Shown piece after piece: positions 10,313 through 20,580 of a stretch of DNA of 64,000 nt; the stretch's first letter is position 1; each line of letters starts with the position of its first letter. The stretch lies in the NCBI GenBank assembly GCA_947503625.1, contig CANNEK010000001.1, forward strand, positions 1 through 64,000, given 5' to 3'. The notes under the pieces were generated by a model. The model was not told the origin of the DNA. It saw nothing but the letters and a program-made list of their open reading frames with translations, and searched no databases. The DNA comes from an uncultured Kordiimonas sp. Lineage in GTDB: Bacteria; Pseudomonadota; Alphaproteobacteria; Sphingomonadales; Kordiimonadaceae. The position numbers and the translations under genes are program-made.

Positions 10313-10954
10313 ATGGATATCTCTATACCCGATATGGTTTTTTACCTGTTTGCCTCAATTACCGTGGCATCAGGCGTGTTGGTAATCTCGGCACGAAACC
10401 CTGTCCACAGTGTGCTTTGGTTGATCCTGGCATTTTTCTCGGCGGCTGGACTTTTTGTTCTTATGGGGGCCGAATTCCTCGCAATGTTGCTGGTCGTTGT
10501 TTATGTGGGCGCGGTTGCGGTCCTGTTCCTGTTCGTTGTGATGATGCTGGACATCAACTTTTCCGAATTGAGGCAGGGGATGCTGCAACACCTGCCTTTG
10601 GGCGGGCTCATCGGTTTTGTTTTGCTGGGTGAACTTATTGCTTTGTCTGTTGCCTGGACCTTTGGTGACGATGTCGCAAAAAATGCTGCGTCGCCAACGC
10701 CGACTGACCCGGCTGTGACCAATACGGAAGCGCTCGGGCAGCTATTGTACACTGATTATATTTTCATTTTCCAGACGGCAGGTCTGATCCTGTTGGTTGC
10801 CATGATTGGTGCGATTGTGCTGACGCTGCGTGACCGGCCGGGCGTACGCAAACAGAACATTGGGGCACAGGTTAACCGCCGCCCTGAAGAAGCGTTTGAT
10901 CTCGTAGATGTCGAAAGCGGCAAGGGTGTATCCCTGCCGTCCAAGAAAGGCTAG
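10313..10954 (+). CDS. nuoJ: NADH-quinone oxidoreductase subunit J
   Basis: Membrane-arm subunit next to NuoK, 213 residues with five predicted helices. The Gly-rich helix 3 (VVVYVGAVAVLFLFVVMML), where a pi-bulge is known in structures, is clear. I start at ATG 10313, with AAGGA upstream and MDISIPDMVFYLF as N-terminus. A longer frame opening at 10247 would overlap nuoI by about 50 bp and lacks family-like sequence. Confidence 0.95.
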   Translation: MDISIPDMVFYLFASITVASGVLVISARNPVHSVLWLILAFFSAAGLFVLMGAEFLAMLLVVVYVGAVAVLFLFVVMMLDINFSELRQGMLQHLPLGGLIGFVLLGELIALSVAWTFGDDVAKNAASPTPTDPAVTNTEALGQLLYTDYIFIFQTAGLILLVAMIGAIVLTLRDRPGVRKQNIGAQVNRRPEEAFDLVDVESGKGVSLPSKKG

Positions 10955-10957
10955 GCC

Positions 10958-11266
10958 ATGACAGTTGGACTAGGACACTATTTGACCGTTGCAGCCATAC
11001 TCTTTGTGTTTGGCGTGTTCGGTATTTTCCTGAACCGCAAGAACGTCATCATTATACTGATGTCAGTTGAGTTGATGCTTCTCGCCGTGAACATCAACCT
11101 TGTTGCGTTTTCTACATTCCAGGGGGATATGGCAGGCCAGGTTCTTGCGATGTTTGTCCTGACGGTCGCTGCCGCTGAGGCAGCGATTGGCCTGGCCATT
11201 CTTGTTGTTTATTTCCGCAGCCGCGGATCCATTGCGGTTGAAGATATCAACCAGATGAAAGGGTAG
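10958..11266 (+). CDS. nuoK: NADH-quinone oxidoreductase subunit K
   Basis: Small membrane subunit related to MrpC antiporters, 102 residues with three helices. Conserved Glu residues in helix 2 ([14 protein letters not shown]) and helix 3 ([11 protein letters not shown]) belong to the proton path. Only 3 bp separate it from nuoJ and 4 bp from nuoL. Confidence 0.98.
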   Translation: MTVGLGHYLTVAAILFVFGVFGIFLNRKNVIIILMSVELMLLAVNINLVAFSTFQGDMAGQVLAMFVLTVAAAEAAIGLAILVVYFRSRGSIAVEDINQMKG

Positions 11267-11270
11267 AGAG

Positions 11271-13226
11271 ATGGAATTTCTGTCGAAACTCATTGTCTTT
11301 ATGCCTTTGGCTGGCTTCCTGATTGCAGGCATGTTTGGCCGTCAGATTGGCGACAGAGCCAGTATGCTTTTGACCTCTGGTCTTGTTTCTATTGGCGCTT
11401 TCTTGTCTTGGGTTGTGTTTACCGACGTTATCTCGGCAGGTAATGAATATTCAGTACATGTGTTGAACTGGGTGAACTCCGGAGACCTCTCGTTTAACTG
11501 GGCCTTCAAGATAGATACTCTTACGGCTGTAATGCTGGTCGTGGTAAACACGGTATCATCGCTCGTGCACTGGTATTCCATGGGCTATATGGAAGAAGAC
11601 CCGCATAAACCGCGGTTCTTTGCGTACCTGTCTCTTTTCACCTTCGCCATGCTCATGCTGGTGACATCAGATAACCTTGTCCAGATGTTTTTCGGCTGGG
11701 AAGGTGTTGGCCTTGCCTCTTATCTGTTGATTGGCTTCTGGTTCAAGAAACCGAGCGCGAACGCCGCTGCGATTAAGGCATTTGTCGTTAACCGGGTAGG
11801 GGATTTTGGCTTTGCGCTGGGTATTTACGCTGTATTCCTGCTGACAGGTTCCGTAGAAATCGACGTGATTTTCTCCAGTATCCAGAACTATGAACAGACC
11901 CAGATGTATTTCCTGGGAGGGGAATATCACGCGATAACTGTCATTGCTTTGCTTCTATTTGTCGGTGCAATGGGTAAATCGGCGCAACTTGGCCTTCATA
12001 CGTGGCTCCCTGATGCCATGGAAGGCCCGACACCTGTGTCGGCTCTTATTCATGCAGCGACAATGGTAACTGCAGGTGTGTTTCTTGTTGCACGGTTCAG
12101 CCCGGTGTTTGAATTGTCCCCGGTGGCCCTTACAGTGGTCACTTATGTGGGTGCAGCTACTGCGCTGTTTGCAGCGAGTGTGGGGCTGGTCCAAAACGAT
12201 ATCAAACGGGTGATCGCATACTCTACGTGCTCGCAGCTTGGCTACATGTTCGTTGCCTTGGGGGTTTCTGCATATGGTGCTGCCGTATTCCATCTGTTTA
12301 CACACGCGTTTTTTAAAGCGCTTTTGTTCCTTGGGGCTGGTTCGGTTATTCACGCGATGCATCATGAGCAGGACATGCGGAAGATGGGGGGCATTAAAAA
12401 CAAGATACCCCTGACCTACATTGTTATGGTGATTGGTACTTTGGCTATTACAGGGGTTCCGTTCCTGTCGGGGTATTACTCGAAAGACATGATTATTGAA
12501 GCGGCATACGCAGCTTCTCGCCCCGGTGCTGAATTCGCCTTTGTGATGACGGTAGCTGCGGCCCTGATGACAAGTTTCTATAGCTGGCGCCTGATTTTCC
12601 TGACTTTCCATGGCAACACGCGTGCCGACAATCATACGTTTGACCATGCGCATGAAGGTCCGTGGACAATCCGTTTCCCTCTCATTGTATTGGCGATCGG
12701 AGCGGTTTTTGCCGGTGCCTTCTATAAAAACCAGTTTATCGGGGAAGGGCGCTTCGCATTCTGGAACGGTTCTCTGGTGACATCTGCCGGTGATGTTATG
12801 GATAAGGCGCACGATGTTCCGGCTGCTGTGATCTGGTCTCCATTTGTTGCCATGCTCGTTGGGCTTTCGCTGGCGCTCTACTTTTATCGTCCTTTCGATT
12901 TTATGAAGAAATCGGATTTGCCGGCAAGAACTGCTCAGACATGGGATGGGCTCTATGCATTCCTTCTGAACAAATGGTACTTTGACGAGTTTTACAGCTT
13001 CCTGTTTGTTCGCCCTGCATTTTGGCTTGGGCGTGTATTCTGGAAACGCGGCGATGAGGATACCATTGATGGTTTTGGACCAAACGGGGTTTCTTCGTTG
13101 GTTGCAGGCGTCGCGGCACGGGTCCGCAAATTACAAACCGGTTACGTTTATCATTATGCCTTCGCTATGATTATCGGGCTCGCCATTGTGGTGACCTGGT
13201 TCATGGTAAATGGCGGCGGACATTAG
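11271..13226 (+). CDS. nuoL: NADH-quinone oxidoreductase subunit L
   Basis: The distal antiporter-like proton pump of complex I, 651 residues. It carries the core antiporter fold (about 14 helices), with [18 protein letters not shown] and the Lys/His segments of the channel ([33 protein letters not shown] region), plus a C-terminal lateral helix along the membrane arm. Full length for the family. AGAG lies just before the ATG. Confidence 0.98.
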   Translation: MEFLSKLIVFMPLAGFLIAGMFGRQIGDRASMLLTSGLVSIGAFLSWVVFTDVISAGNEYSVHVLNWVNSGDLSFNWAFKIDTLTAVMLVVVNTVSSLVHWYSMGYMEEDPHKPRFFAYLSLFTFAMLMLVTSDNLVQMFFGWEGVGLASYLLIGFWFKKPSANAAAIKAFVVNRVGDFGFALGIYAVFLLTGSVEIDVIFSSIQNYEQTQMYFLGGEYHAITVIALLLFVGAMGKSAQLGLHTWLPDAMEGPTPVSALIHAATMVTAGVFLVARFSPVFELSPVALTVVTYVGAATALFAASVGLVQNDIKRVIAYSTCSQLGYMFVALGVSAYGAAVFHLFTHAFFKALLFLGAGSVIHAMHHEQDMRKMGGIKNKIPLTYIVMVIGTLAITGVPFLSGYYSKDMIIEAAYAASRPGAEFAFVMTVAAALMTSFYSWRLIFLTFHGNTRADNHTFDHAHEGPWTIRFPLIVLAIGAVFAGAFYKNQFIGEGRFAFWNGSLVTSAGDVMDKAHDVPAAVIWSPFVAMLVGLSLALYFYRPFDFMKKSDLPARTAQTWDGLYAFLLNKWYFDEFYSFLFVRPAFWLGRVFWKRGDEDTIDGFGPNGVSSLVAGVAARVRKLQTGYVYHYAFAMIIGLAIVVTWFMVNGGGH

Positions 13227-13241
13227 GGCTGGGCATTAGAT

Positions 13242-14774
13242 ATGTTTTTTCTCGAAAATAACCTTCTTTCCCTGATGATGATCATGCCGGTGATTGGTGC
13301 AGCTATTTTGCTGATCATCCGCCACAAAGATCAGGAAATTGAAAAGCGCAATATTCGCCAGGTGTCATTGTTTATAACCTTTGTAACCTTCTTGATGAGC
13401 CTGGTGCTTTGGGCTGGTTTTGATAATGGAACGGCAGAATTCCAGTTTGTGGAACAGCACAGCTGGATCGGTGAAGACATCAGCTACTATATCGGTGTTG
13501 ATGGCATTTCGATGTTGTTTGTTGTTTTGACAGCGTTTTTGATGCCAATCGTGATCCTAGCCAGCTGGGACAGTGTTCAGGACCGTGTGCGTGAATACAT
13601 GATCGCATTCCTGATCCTCGAGACATTGATGATCGGCGTGTTTACGGCACTCGATATCTTCCTGTTTTATATCTTCTTTGAAGGCGGCCTGATACCGATG
13701 TATCTGCTGATCGGTGTCTGGGGAGGTATGAACCGCATATACGCCAGCTTTAAGTTCTTCCTGTATACCTTACTTGGTTCCGTGCTGATGCTGGTTGCGG
13801 TGCTTTATATGTACCTTCAGTCCGGCACCACCGAAATCCCGCTGTTGATGAACTATAACTTTGATGTTGACGTTCAGAACTGGCTGTGGCTTGCCTTCTT
13901 CGCTTCCTTCGCTGTCAAAATGCCAATGTGGCCTGTTCACACATGGCTCCCGGACGCGCACGTACAGGCACCAACTGGCGGCTCTGTTATCCTTGCCGGT
14001 GTTTTGCTGAAAATGGGGGGCTATGGCTTCCTGAGGTTCAGCTTGCCGATGTTGCCGGAAGCGACGATTGAATTTTCATGGCTTGTCTTTGCATTATCAA
14101 TCATTGCAATCATCTATACGTCGCTCGTGGCACTGGTGCAGGAGGATATCAAGAAACTGATCGCCTACTCGTCGGTTGCACACATGGGTTTCGTGACAAT
14201 CGGGATTTTTCTTCTGAATGAAAACGGTGTTGAAGGTGCGATTTTCACCATGCTGAGCCACGGTGTTGTTTCAGGTGCGCTGTTCCTGTGTGTCGGGGTT
14301 ATCTATGACCGCCTTCATACGCGGGAAATCGGCCGGTATGGAGGATTGGCCATCAACATGAAGATTTATGCCGTTCTGTTTGTTTTGTTCTCCATGGCGT
14401 CAGTTGGTTTGCCGGGTACGAGCGGTTTCGTGGGCGAGTTTCTGGTTCTCAACGGCAGTTTTGCCTACAATAGCTGGATAGCATTTCTGGCGGCGACAGG
14501 TGTTGTCCTTGGTGCTGCTTACATGTTGTACCTTGTTCGTCGCCTCATTTTCGGTGACCTTGACAAAGACGATGTCAAGGCGATGCCTGACCTTTCCTTA
14601 CGCGAGAAGCTGGTGTTTGCACCACTTGTGATCGTTGTATTGTGGATGGGTATATACCCCAACAGTTTCCTTGAGCCGATGCATGCCTCAGTGAATGCTT
14701 TGCTTGAAACTCATTTTTCGACTGATACCAGCCATGCAGCAGCGGACATAATTGTCTCGCCTGCCGGGCGTTAA
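13242..14774 (+). CDS. nuoM: NADH-quinone oxidoreductase subunit M
   Basis: Second antiporter-like subunit, 510 residues with about 14 helices. The channel motifs [18 protein letters not shown] (Glu in helix 5) and [18 protein letters not shown] (Lys in helix 7) are present. Starts 15 bp after nuoL. Confidence 0.98.
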   Translation: MFFLENNLLSLMMIMPVIGAAILLIIRHKDQEIEKRNIRQVSLFITFVTFLMSLVLWAGFDNGTAEFQFVEQHSWIGEDISYYIGVDGISMLFVVLTAFLMPIVILASWDSVQDRVREYMIAFLILETLMIGVFTALDIFLFYIFFEGGLIPMYLLIGVWGGMNRIYASFKFFLYTLLGSVLMLVAVLYMYLQSGTTEIPLLMNYNFDVDVQNWLWLAFFASFAVKMPMWPVHTWLPDAHVQAPTGGSVILAGVLLKMGGYGFLRFSLPMLPEATIEFSWLVFALSIIAIIYTSLVALVQEDIKKLIAYSSVAHMGFVTIGIFLLNENGVEGAIFTMLSHGVVSGALFLCVGVIYDRLHTREIGRYGGLAINMKIYAVLFVLFSMASVGLPGTSGFVGEFLVLNGSFAYNSWIAFLAATGVVLGAAYMLYLVRRLIFGDLDKDDVKAMPDLSLREKLVFAPLVIVVLWMGIYPNSFLEPMHASVNALLETHFSTDTSHAAADIIVSPAGR

Positions 14775-14784
14775 GGAGCGACCG

Positions 14785-16236
14785 ATGAACGGTGAACTTC
14801 CAAATTTGTTGCCTGCTCTGCCTGAGCTGATTCTCGCGATCGGCGCCATGGTTTTGTTGATGTTTGGCGTGTTTCGCGGCAACTCGAGTTTTAAACAGGT
14901 GTCGAACCTGTCGATTTTATTGCTGCTGGTTTGCGCTGTCGTCATGATAATTGAAGTTGGCGGTGATCGGCAGGTTACATTCAATGGCATGTTTGTGACA
15001 GATGCATTTGCCGTCTTTGCAAAGACGCTTGTTTATCTGGGCAGTGCTGTTGCGATACTGTTATCCGGTCGCTTTTTAAGCGAGCACGGTATTGCCAAAT
15101 TTGAGTATCCCTTGCTGGTTCTGTTCGCAACACTTGGCATGTTGATCATGGTGTCAGCCAACAACCTGATGAGCCTCTACGTCGGGTTGGAGCTGCAAAG
15201 CCTTTCGCTGTATGTGCTTGCGGCCATGAACCGGGATCGACTGCGGTCAACTGAAGCTGGTCTCAAGTACTTTGTTTTGGGCGCATTAAGCTCAGGCATG
15301 TTGCTTTATGGTATTTCACTTATCTACGGCTTCTCCGGCGCTATGGAATTTGACGTGCTTGCGACTAGCCTGGCGGGTGATGAAGGCCCGGCTATCGGTG
15401 TCGTTGTCGGTCTAGTGTTCCTTTTGTCCGGTCTGGCATTCAAAGTCTCGGCTGTACCGTTTCACATGTGGACACCTGATGTTTATGAAGGGTCGCCAAC
15501 ACCTGTAACTGCTTTTTTTGCAGCGGCACCAAAAGTAGCCGCCATGGCACTTCTTGTGCGTGCGTTGATTAATGGATTCCCCGGAATGCTGGCCGAGTGG
15601 CAGCAGATCATCATCTTTATTTCGATTGCGTCGATGCTTGTGGGCGCATTTGTGGCCTTGGTGCAGACAAATATCAAAAGGCTTATGGCATATAGCTCCA
15701 TTGGCCATATTGGTTATGCTTTGGTTGGTCTCGCCGCCGGAACCCAGGCCGGTATTGAAGCTCTGCTGATATATTTGGCCATATACCTGACCATGACGCT
15801 TGGTGCTTTCGCGGCCATTCTGTCCATGCGTCGCAGTGATGGTATGGTTGAAAACATCGAGGACCTGGCTGGTCTCTCGACGACAAATCTGCCTATGGCC
15901 GTTGCCATTGCCATTTTCATGTTCTCTCTGGCGGGTATTCCGCTTCTTGCGGGTTTCTTTGGCAAATGGTTTATCTTTCTGGCGGCGGTCGAAGCCGGTC
16001 TTGTTCCTCTTGCGGTAATTGGTTTCCTTTCCAGTGTGGTTGCCTGCTATTATTACTTGCGGATCATAAAAGTTATGTTCTTTGACGAGTCATCTGGCGC
16101 GTTTGAAGGTGGACACGGTCAGGCGGTTTCATTTGTTGTGGGAACCGCGGCTGTCTTGAACTCGCCAATCAGCTTTTTGCTGATTTCGCCGCTGGTCGGT
16201 GCCGCCGCATGGGCTGCCGGTTCGCTTCTTTTCTAG
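14785..16236 (+). CDS. nuoN: NADH-quinone oxidoreductase subunit N
   Basis: Third antiporter-like proton-pumping subunit, 483 residues. It has the Glu-containing helix (LYVGLELQSLSLYVL) and the FKVSAVPFHMWTPDVYEG segment of the family. ATG 14785 has an AAGGAG site 6 nt upstream; a TTG at 14752 in the same frame, inside nuoM, is less likely. It closes the nuo set. The TAG stop shares its G with the GTG start of the next gene. Confidence 0.97.
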   Translation: MNGELPNLLPALPELILAIGAMVLLMFGVFRGNSSFKQVSNLSILLLLVCAVVMIIEVGGDRQVTFNGMFVTDAFAVFAKTLVYLGSAVAILLSGRFLSEHGIAKFEYPLLVLFATLGMLIMVSANNLMSLYVGLELQSLSLYVLAAMNRDRLRSTEAGLKYFVLGALSSGMLLYGISLIYGFSGAMEFDVLATSLAGDEGPAIGVVVGLVFLLSGLAFKVSAVPFHMWTPDVYEGSPTPVTAFFAAAPKVAAMALLVRALINGFPGMLAEWQQIIIFISIASMLVGAFVALVQTNIKRLMAYSSIGHIGYALVGLAAGTQAGIEALLIYLAIYLTMTLGAFAAILSMRRSDGMVENIEDLAGLSTTNLPMAVAIAIFMFSLAGIPLLAGFFGKWFIFLAAVEAGLVPLAVIGFLSSVVACYYYLRIIKVMFFDESSGAFEGGHGQAVSFVVGTAAVLNSPISFLLISPLVGAAAWAAGSLLF

Positions 16237-17021
16237 TGATATCTGCTGCTGAAAACGAATGGCAATCACTGGCACCGGATGGCACCAAGGTGCAGTATTT
16301 CGACCAATGTGGAAGCACCAATTCACTGGCAACAGAAGCCGGGGCAAAAGGTCTGCCCGGAAACACCTGGTTCGTTGCCGGGAAACAGTCCGCCGGTAAG
16401 GGGAGGCGTGGTAACGCTTGGTTATCTGAAACTGGTAATCTCTACAGTTCATATTTGGCGCGGCCGGCTGTGCTGATCTCCGAGCTTGCAACACTTCCGT
16501 ATCTGGTATCTCTCGCAGTGCGGGACACTTTCATTGCTCTGGGTTGCAAGTCCGAAAGCGTACAATGTAAGTGGCCTAACGATGTCCTGATCAACGAAAA
16601 AAAAGCCAGCGGCATTCTAATTGAAAGCAACGCCGGAAGTGGCATGAAATGCGACTTTATCGTCATCGGCATTGGTTTGAACCTCAAAAACTTTCCCCCG
16701 GACGCCAGGTTTCCCGCGACGTCCGTGTTGGATGAGACGAGCTCATTGGTGAAAGTGACTGCTGCGTTCAGGGTTTTGTCTCGTGCGCTGCAGCAACGAA
16801 TTGATAGCTGGCGGCCGAACGATGTTGGCAGTATGATCGAAGAATGGCGTGCTTGTGGCTGGGGCATTGGAATGCGCCGCGAGATAAGAACGAACAACGA
16901 GAGCTTCTTTGCGACGTTAGAAGGCGTGGATGACACCGGTGGTTTGTCATTGCGTCTTGATGATGGCACCATGCGGTGTTTGTATGCGGGTGAAGTGTTT
17001 GGCCCGCCCATCAATCATTAG
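16236..17021 (+). CDS. birA: Biotin--[acetyl-CoA-carboxylase] ligase, lacking the DNA-binding domain
   Basis: Attaches biotin to the lysine of biotin carboxyl carrier domains through biotinyl-AMP. About 261 residues, holding only the catalytic BPL/LplA-like domain and the small C-terminal domain. GSTNSLATE, the adenylate-binding loop GKGRRGNAW (54-62) and KWPNDVLI are all present. No N-terminal helix-turn-helix is found, so it should be a pure enzyme, not the repressor type of E. coli. The start is uncertain: GTG 16236 overlaps the nuoN stop (TAGTG), while ATG 16209 would add nine residues inside nuoN. Confidence 0.93.
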   Translation: MISAAENEWQSLAPDGTKVQYFDQCGSTNSLATEAGAKGLPGNTWFVAGKQSAGKGRRGNAWLSETGNLYSSYLARPAVLISELATLPYLVSLAVRDTFIALGCKSESVQCKWPNDVLINEKKASGILIESNAGSGMKCDFIVIGIGLNLKNFPPDARFPATSVLDETSSLVKVTAAFRVLSRALQQRIDSWRPNDVGSMIEEWRACGWGIGMRREIRTNNESFFATLEGVDDTGGLSLRLDDGTMRCLYAGEVFGPPINH

Positions 17022-17059
17022 CTCCGCACAATTCAGAAACACCAACAAGAAGAAACACC

Positions 17060-17833
17060 ATGTTACTCACCATCGACGCTGGCAACACCAACACCGTTTT
17101 TGCCTTGATAGAAGATGCCAGGATTGTTCAGCAATGGCGACTTTCGACTGATGATCAACGCACGATCGATGAATATCTGGTCTGGATCAGTCAACTTATG
17201 CAGATTCACGGCCTGACGGCTGGTGCGGTGACGGGAGCAATTATAGCAAGTGTGGTGCCGCAGGTTGTCTGGCCCCTCTCGAAGCTATGTACCACTTATT
17301 TCGAATGCTCGCCGATGATTGTTGGTGATCCCAAGGTAAAGCTGGGTGTTGATGTTAAAGTAAACAACCCTCAGGAAGTCGGAGCAGACCGCTTGGTAAA
17401 CGCAGTTGCAGCTGACCATCTTTATGGTGGGCCGCTCGCTGTCGTTGATTTTGGAACGGCTACAACCTTCGATGTTGTTGGAGAGGACGGTTCCTATTTG
17501 GGTGGTTTGATTTGCCCGGGAATAAACCTGTCATTGTCCGCCCTTCATCAGGCGGCGGCAAAGTTGCCGAGGATTGCTGTTACAGCACCGACTGCGAAAT
17601 ATATCACCGGTAAAACAACGCAAGAAGCCATGCAGTTTGGTGTATTCTGGGGTTACGTAAGCATGATTGAAGGCCTCGTTGCACGCCTTAAAAAAGAGCA
17701 CAGTCCTGATATGAAAATACTGGCAACAGGTGGTCTCGCCGCGATTTTTGCAAACAGGACCGATGCGATTGACGAAGTGGCGGGCGAACTAACTCTGGAG
17801 GGCCTGCGCCTTATCTATGAGCGGAATACGTAG
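17060..17833 (+). CDS. coaX: Type III pantothenate kinase
   Basis: Catalyses the first step of coenzyme A synthesis, phosphorylating pantothenate. It has 257 residues and an ASKHA fold. The phosphate-binding DAGNTNT (6-12), the GADRLVNAVAA pantothenate motif and DFGTATTFDVV are intact. An AGAAGAAA stretch precedes ATG 17060. It shares reading frame with the next gene, from which it is separated only by its TAG stop. Confidence 0.95.
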   Translation: MLLTIDAGNTNTVFALIEDARIVQQWRLSTDDQRTIDEYLVWISQLMQIHGLTAGAVTGAIIASVVPQVVWPLSKLCTTYFECSPMIVGDPKVKLGVDVKVNNPQEVGADRLVNAVAADHLYGGPLAVVDFGTATTFDVVGEDGSYLGGLICPGINLSLSALHQAAAKLPRIAVTAPTAKYITGKTTQEAMQFGVFWGYVSMIEGLVARLKKEHSPDMKILATGGLAAIFANRTDAIDEVAGELTLEGLRLIYERNT

Positions 17834-19510
17834 TTGGCGTTTCTCAATAAAAGCGATGATCGCCTGTTTTTCCTGCCCTTGGGAGGATCCGGTGAGATAG
17901 GGATGAACCTCAACCTCTATGGCTATAAAGGCCAATGGTTGATGGTCGACTGCGGCATGTCTTTCGCAGACACGCACTTTCCCGGCGTAGACCTGATGTT
18001 CCCTGACCCTGCCTTTATTGCACGGGAAAAGGGCAGTTTAGCTGGCTTGGTGGTTACTCATGGCCACGAGGACCATATCGGAGCGATTCCTCATATCTGG
18101 AAGCAATTTGAATGCCCGATATATGCGACAGCCTTCACGGCTGAGCTTATCAAGGACAAATTGAAAGAAGCTGGCCTGCTGGACACTGTGCCTCTTCATC
18201 TGGTGGAGGAAGACGTCGCGTTTGATCTGGGTTGTTTCAACATTACATATGTTGCACTGGCCCATTCGACCGCGGAAGGCCACGGGCTGGCTATCAAAAC
18301 CGACAAAGGTATTGTTTTCCATACAGGTGATTGGAAGCTGGATGCGAACCCCTTGATTGGCCCAATCTGTCCGTCTGACAAGTTGAAAAGCCTGGGCGAT
18401 CAGGGTGTGCTTGCCCTTGTTGGGGATTCGACCAATGTATTCAATCCCGATAATGCCGGATCTGAACTGGCGGTGCGTGAAAGTCTCATAGACATATGCA
18501 AGGAACAATCCGAACGTATTGTCATAACCACCTTTGCATCAAATGTAGCGCGGCTTGATACGATAGGCGAAGTTGCAAAAGCGACTGGGCGCCATCTGGT
18601 ATTGCTGGGTCGGTCCATGCAACGCATTAGCAAGGCAGCGAAAGCGACAGGTTATTTGCAAAACTTTCCACCGGTGCTGGATGAAGAAGATGCCAGTCAT
18701 ATACCGCGGGAGAAATTGCTGATTTGCTGTACGGGATGTCAGGGCGAGAGCAGAGCTGCTCTGGCAAGAATCGCGCGTGACGAGCATAAGCATCTGACGC
18801 TTGGCAAAAACGATACAGTTATCTTTTCGTCCAAGATCATTCCGGGTAACGAACTGGTCTTGGGCCAGTTGTTCAATATGCTCGCTACCAGCGGCATAAA
18901 TGTCATTACCGAAAAGGACGAATTTGTGCATGTTTCCGGTCACCCCGGTCAGGCAGACCTCAAAGACATGTACGACTGGATACGCCCGAAGGTGGCCATT
19001 CCGGTTCACGGCGAAGCTCGTCACCTGATGGCCCATGCCAAACTTGCCATGCAGTGGGGCGTTGAACACACAAGGGTGCCAACAAATGGAACGCTGCTGG
19101 AAGTATCTGAAAATGGGGCGTTTGCAGTCGATGAAGTGCCCTTTGGCCGCCTGCTGTTGGATGGTTCAAAGGTTATCGCGGCGGAAGACCGTGCCCTGGG
19201 TGACAGGCGTCGCGCAAGTCAGCAGGGATTTGTTACGGCCAGTGTGGTCTTGGAGGATGATAGCGCCTTGGCAGCAGAGCCGAAACTGGCACTCCTAGGT
19301 ATACCTTCGAATGAGCCCGAGATATTCTACGACCGGCTTGTTGATGTTGTCGAGCTTGCCTTGGACCGTATGTCGGCACCAAAGCGTGGCAGTGATGATG
19401 CGGTTGAAGAGACTACGCGTGTGGCAATACGACGCCTGTGTCGAAATGAAGTTGGAAAGAACCCCGGTGTCGCTGTATTGATAACCCGGCTGGAACCTAT
19501 TGAGCACTGA
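17834..19510 (+). CDS. rnj: Ribonuclease J
   Basis: RNase J family metallo-beta-lactamase/beta-CASP nuclease, 558 residues, with 5'-3' exo- and endonuclease activity on RNA. LPLGGSGEIGMN (14-25) and the zinc motif HGHEDH (76-81) are intact. Later motifs include GHPGQADLKDMYDWIRP and PVHGEARHL. The only start compatible with family length is TTG 17834, directly after the coaX stop and in the same frame. Many alphaproteobacteria carry RNase J at this position after coaX. Confidence 0.95.
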   Translation: MAFLNKSDDRLFFLPLGGSGEIGMNLNLYGYKGQWLMVDCGMSFADTHFPGVDLMFPDPAFIAREKGSLAGLVVTHGHEDHIGAIPHIWKQFECPIYATAFTAELIKDKLKEAGLLDTVPLHLVEEDVAFDLGCFNITYVALAHSTAEGHGLAIKTDKGIVFHTGDWKLDANPLIGPICPSDKLKSLGDQGVLALVGDSTNVFNPDNAGSELAVRESLIDICKEQSERIVITTFASNVARLDTIGEVAKATGRHLVLLGRSMQRISKAAKATGYLQNFPPVLDEEDASHIPREKLLICCTGCQGESRAALARIARDEHKHLTLGKNDTVIFSSKIIPGNELVLGQLFNMLATSGINVITEKDEFVHVSGHPGQADLKDMYDWIRPKVAIPVHGEARHLMAHAKLAMQWGVEHTRVPTNGTLLEVSENGAFAVDEVPFGRLLLDGSKVIAAEDRALGDRRRASQQGFVTASVVLEDDSALAAEPKLALLGIPSNEPEIFYDRLVDVVELALDRMSAPKRGSDDAVEETTRVAIRRLCRNEVGKNPGVAVLITRLEPIEH

Positions 19511-19525
19511 AAAAAGAGAATTGAT

Positions 19526-19930
19526 ATGATTGGCAAGTTAAACCACGTTGCAATCGTTGTTCCGGACCTCGCTGCGGCAAGCGCCATTTACCGGGACACG
19601 TTGGGGGCTAATGTTTCGGAGCCCGTAGACCTGCCGGATCATGGCGTCACAACAGTTTTTGTCAACTTGCCCAACACAAAGATCGAACTTCTTCATCCAT
19701 TTGGAGAAAACTCTCCTGTCGCGAAGTTTCTGGCAAACAACAGCAGTGGCGGCATGCACCATATTTGCTATGAAGTAGAAGATATATACGCAGCGCGTGA
19801 CAAACTGATTGCTGAAGGTGCTTGTATTCTGGGCAGTCCGGAACCTAAAGACGGCGCACACGGGAAGCCGGTGCTATTTTTACACCCTAAAGATTTCTGC
19901 GGAACCCTTGTTGAGATAGAGCAGGTTTGA
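19526..19930 (+). CDS. mce: Methylmalonyl-CoA epimerase
   Basis: Interconverts (R)- and (S)-methylmalonyl-CoA in propionate and branched-chain catabolism, feeding methylmalonyl-CoA mutase. It has 134 residues made of two vicinal-oxygen-chelate (glyoxalase) repeats. Probable metal ligands are H7, H79 (GGMHHICYEV) and E130 (TLVEIEQ), at family spacing. AAAAAGAG precedes ATG 19526. The mutase genes are not in this window. Confidence 0.93.
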   Translation: MIGKLNHVAIVVPDLAAASAIYRDTLGANVSEPVDLPDHGVTTVFVNLPNTKIELLHPFGENSPVAKFLANNSSGGMHHICYEVEDIYAARDKLIAEGACILGSPEPKDGAHGKPVLFLHPKDFCGTLVEIEQV

Positions 19931-19934
19931 CGTC

Positions 19935-20183
19935 ATGGGGTTTGTGACAATCATTCTGGTATTTGTTGTGATCTGGTGGCTGGTATTCTTTGCAGTACTT
20001 CCTGTTGGGGTGCGTGGCCAGCACGAGGCCGATATTGCTGACCTTGAAGGCACAGACCCCGGAGCGCCCACAAATCCCAATCTGAAGAAGAAGGTTATCC
20101 TGACTACGGCGATCGCGGTGGCGCTGACTGTTTGCTACTATTTTCTCGCCACATCAGGTCTGGTAGACTTTCGGCCTCAGTAA
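19935..20183 (+). CDS. DUF1467 family membrane protein
   Basis: An 82-residue protein with two hydrophobic helices (about 4-24 and 54-76) and a hydrophilic centre containing PVGVRGQHEAD, characteristic of the DUF1467 family. The family is common in alphaproteobacteria at this location, between the epimerase and proS. Function unknown. It begins 4 bp after the epimerase stop and is the last gene before a terminator. Confidence 0.85.
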   Translation: MGFVTIILVFVVIWWLVFFAVLPVGVRGQHEADIADLEGTDPGAPTNPNLKKKVILTTAIAVALTVCYYFLATSGLVDFRPQ

Positions 20184-20199
20184 AAGAGCTCGCCAACAA

Positions 20200-20228
20200 A
20201 AAAAGCAGGGTATAAAACCCTGCTTTTT
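20200..20228 (+). terminator. Intrinsic terminator of the birA-DUF1467 (and nuo) transcription unit
   Basis: An 11-bp perfect stem (20200-20210 with 20218-20228), loop of 7, with the descending arm ending in five T. It is the first clear terminator after nuoA, so the whole 18-kb set may be one transcription unit. Confidence 0.9.
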
Positions 20229-20580
20229 AATAATCTACAAACGGCGGCTTGTTTTTGCGTAAATCGCAACCTGCCAAATGAAGAACACGGCCTCCCTGAG
20301 CGTGGACCACGTGCCGCGTTGCCGCGACTTCTCGAAAATTATGGAACTGGGAGCCTGTTGTCATGCAGAATTCTGGGAAACAAGGCACCTTGCGAAGACT
20401 TCTTTGCCGGTAATGTGGCGGTTATGCAACAAATCATGACATCAACCAATGCCAAGGGCCTTGTCTGGGTCAATCGTCATCCACTATCGGGAAAATAGCC
20501 ATTGCCTTATCTACTCATTGCCGTCAAAAGGGTTCCAATCCTAACAATAGTGCCTTGGCGCCCCAATATTTGAGTTCGTT
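20229..20580. other. Intergenic region before proS, no convincing gene
   Basis: About 350 bp without a supported gene, unusually long for this window. A 53-codon frame (20278-20439) has no ribosome binding site and no recognisable product. A GTGGACCAC palindrome lies around 20305. A weak promoter-like pair TTGCCG (20518-20523) and TAACAA 18 bp downstream could serve proS. Confidence 0.4.

Noticed and set aside
11955-12812. 285-residue minus-strand frame inside nuoL
   Set aside because: Antisense of a conserved membrane protein; composition dominated by His, Arg, Cys.
2048-16236. Possible frameshift or missing subunit in the nuo operon
   Set aside because: All 14 subunits A-N are intact with the expected cofactor ligands and lengths; the overlaps are normal coupling.
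20278-20439. 53-codon frame in the proS spacer
   Set aside because: No ribosome site, no membrane or domain features, atypical composition (many Cys/Trp); not enough to call a gene.
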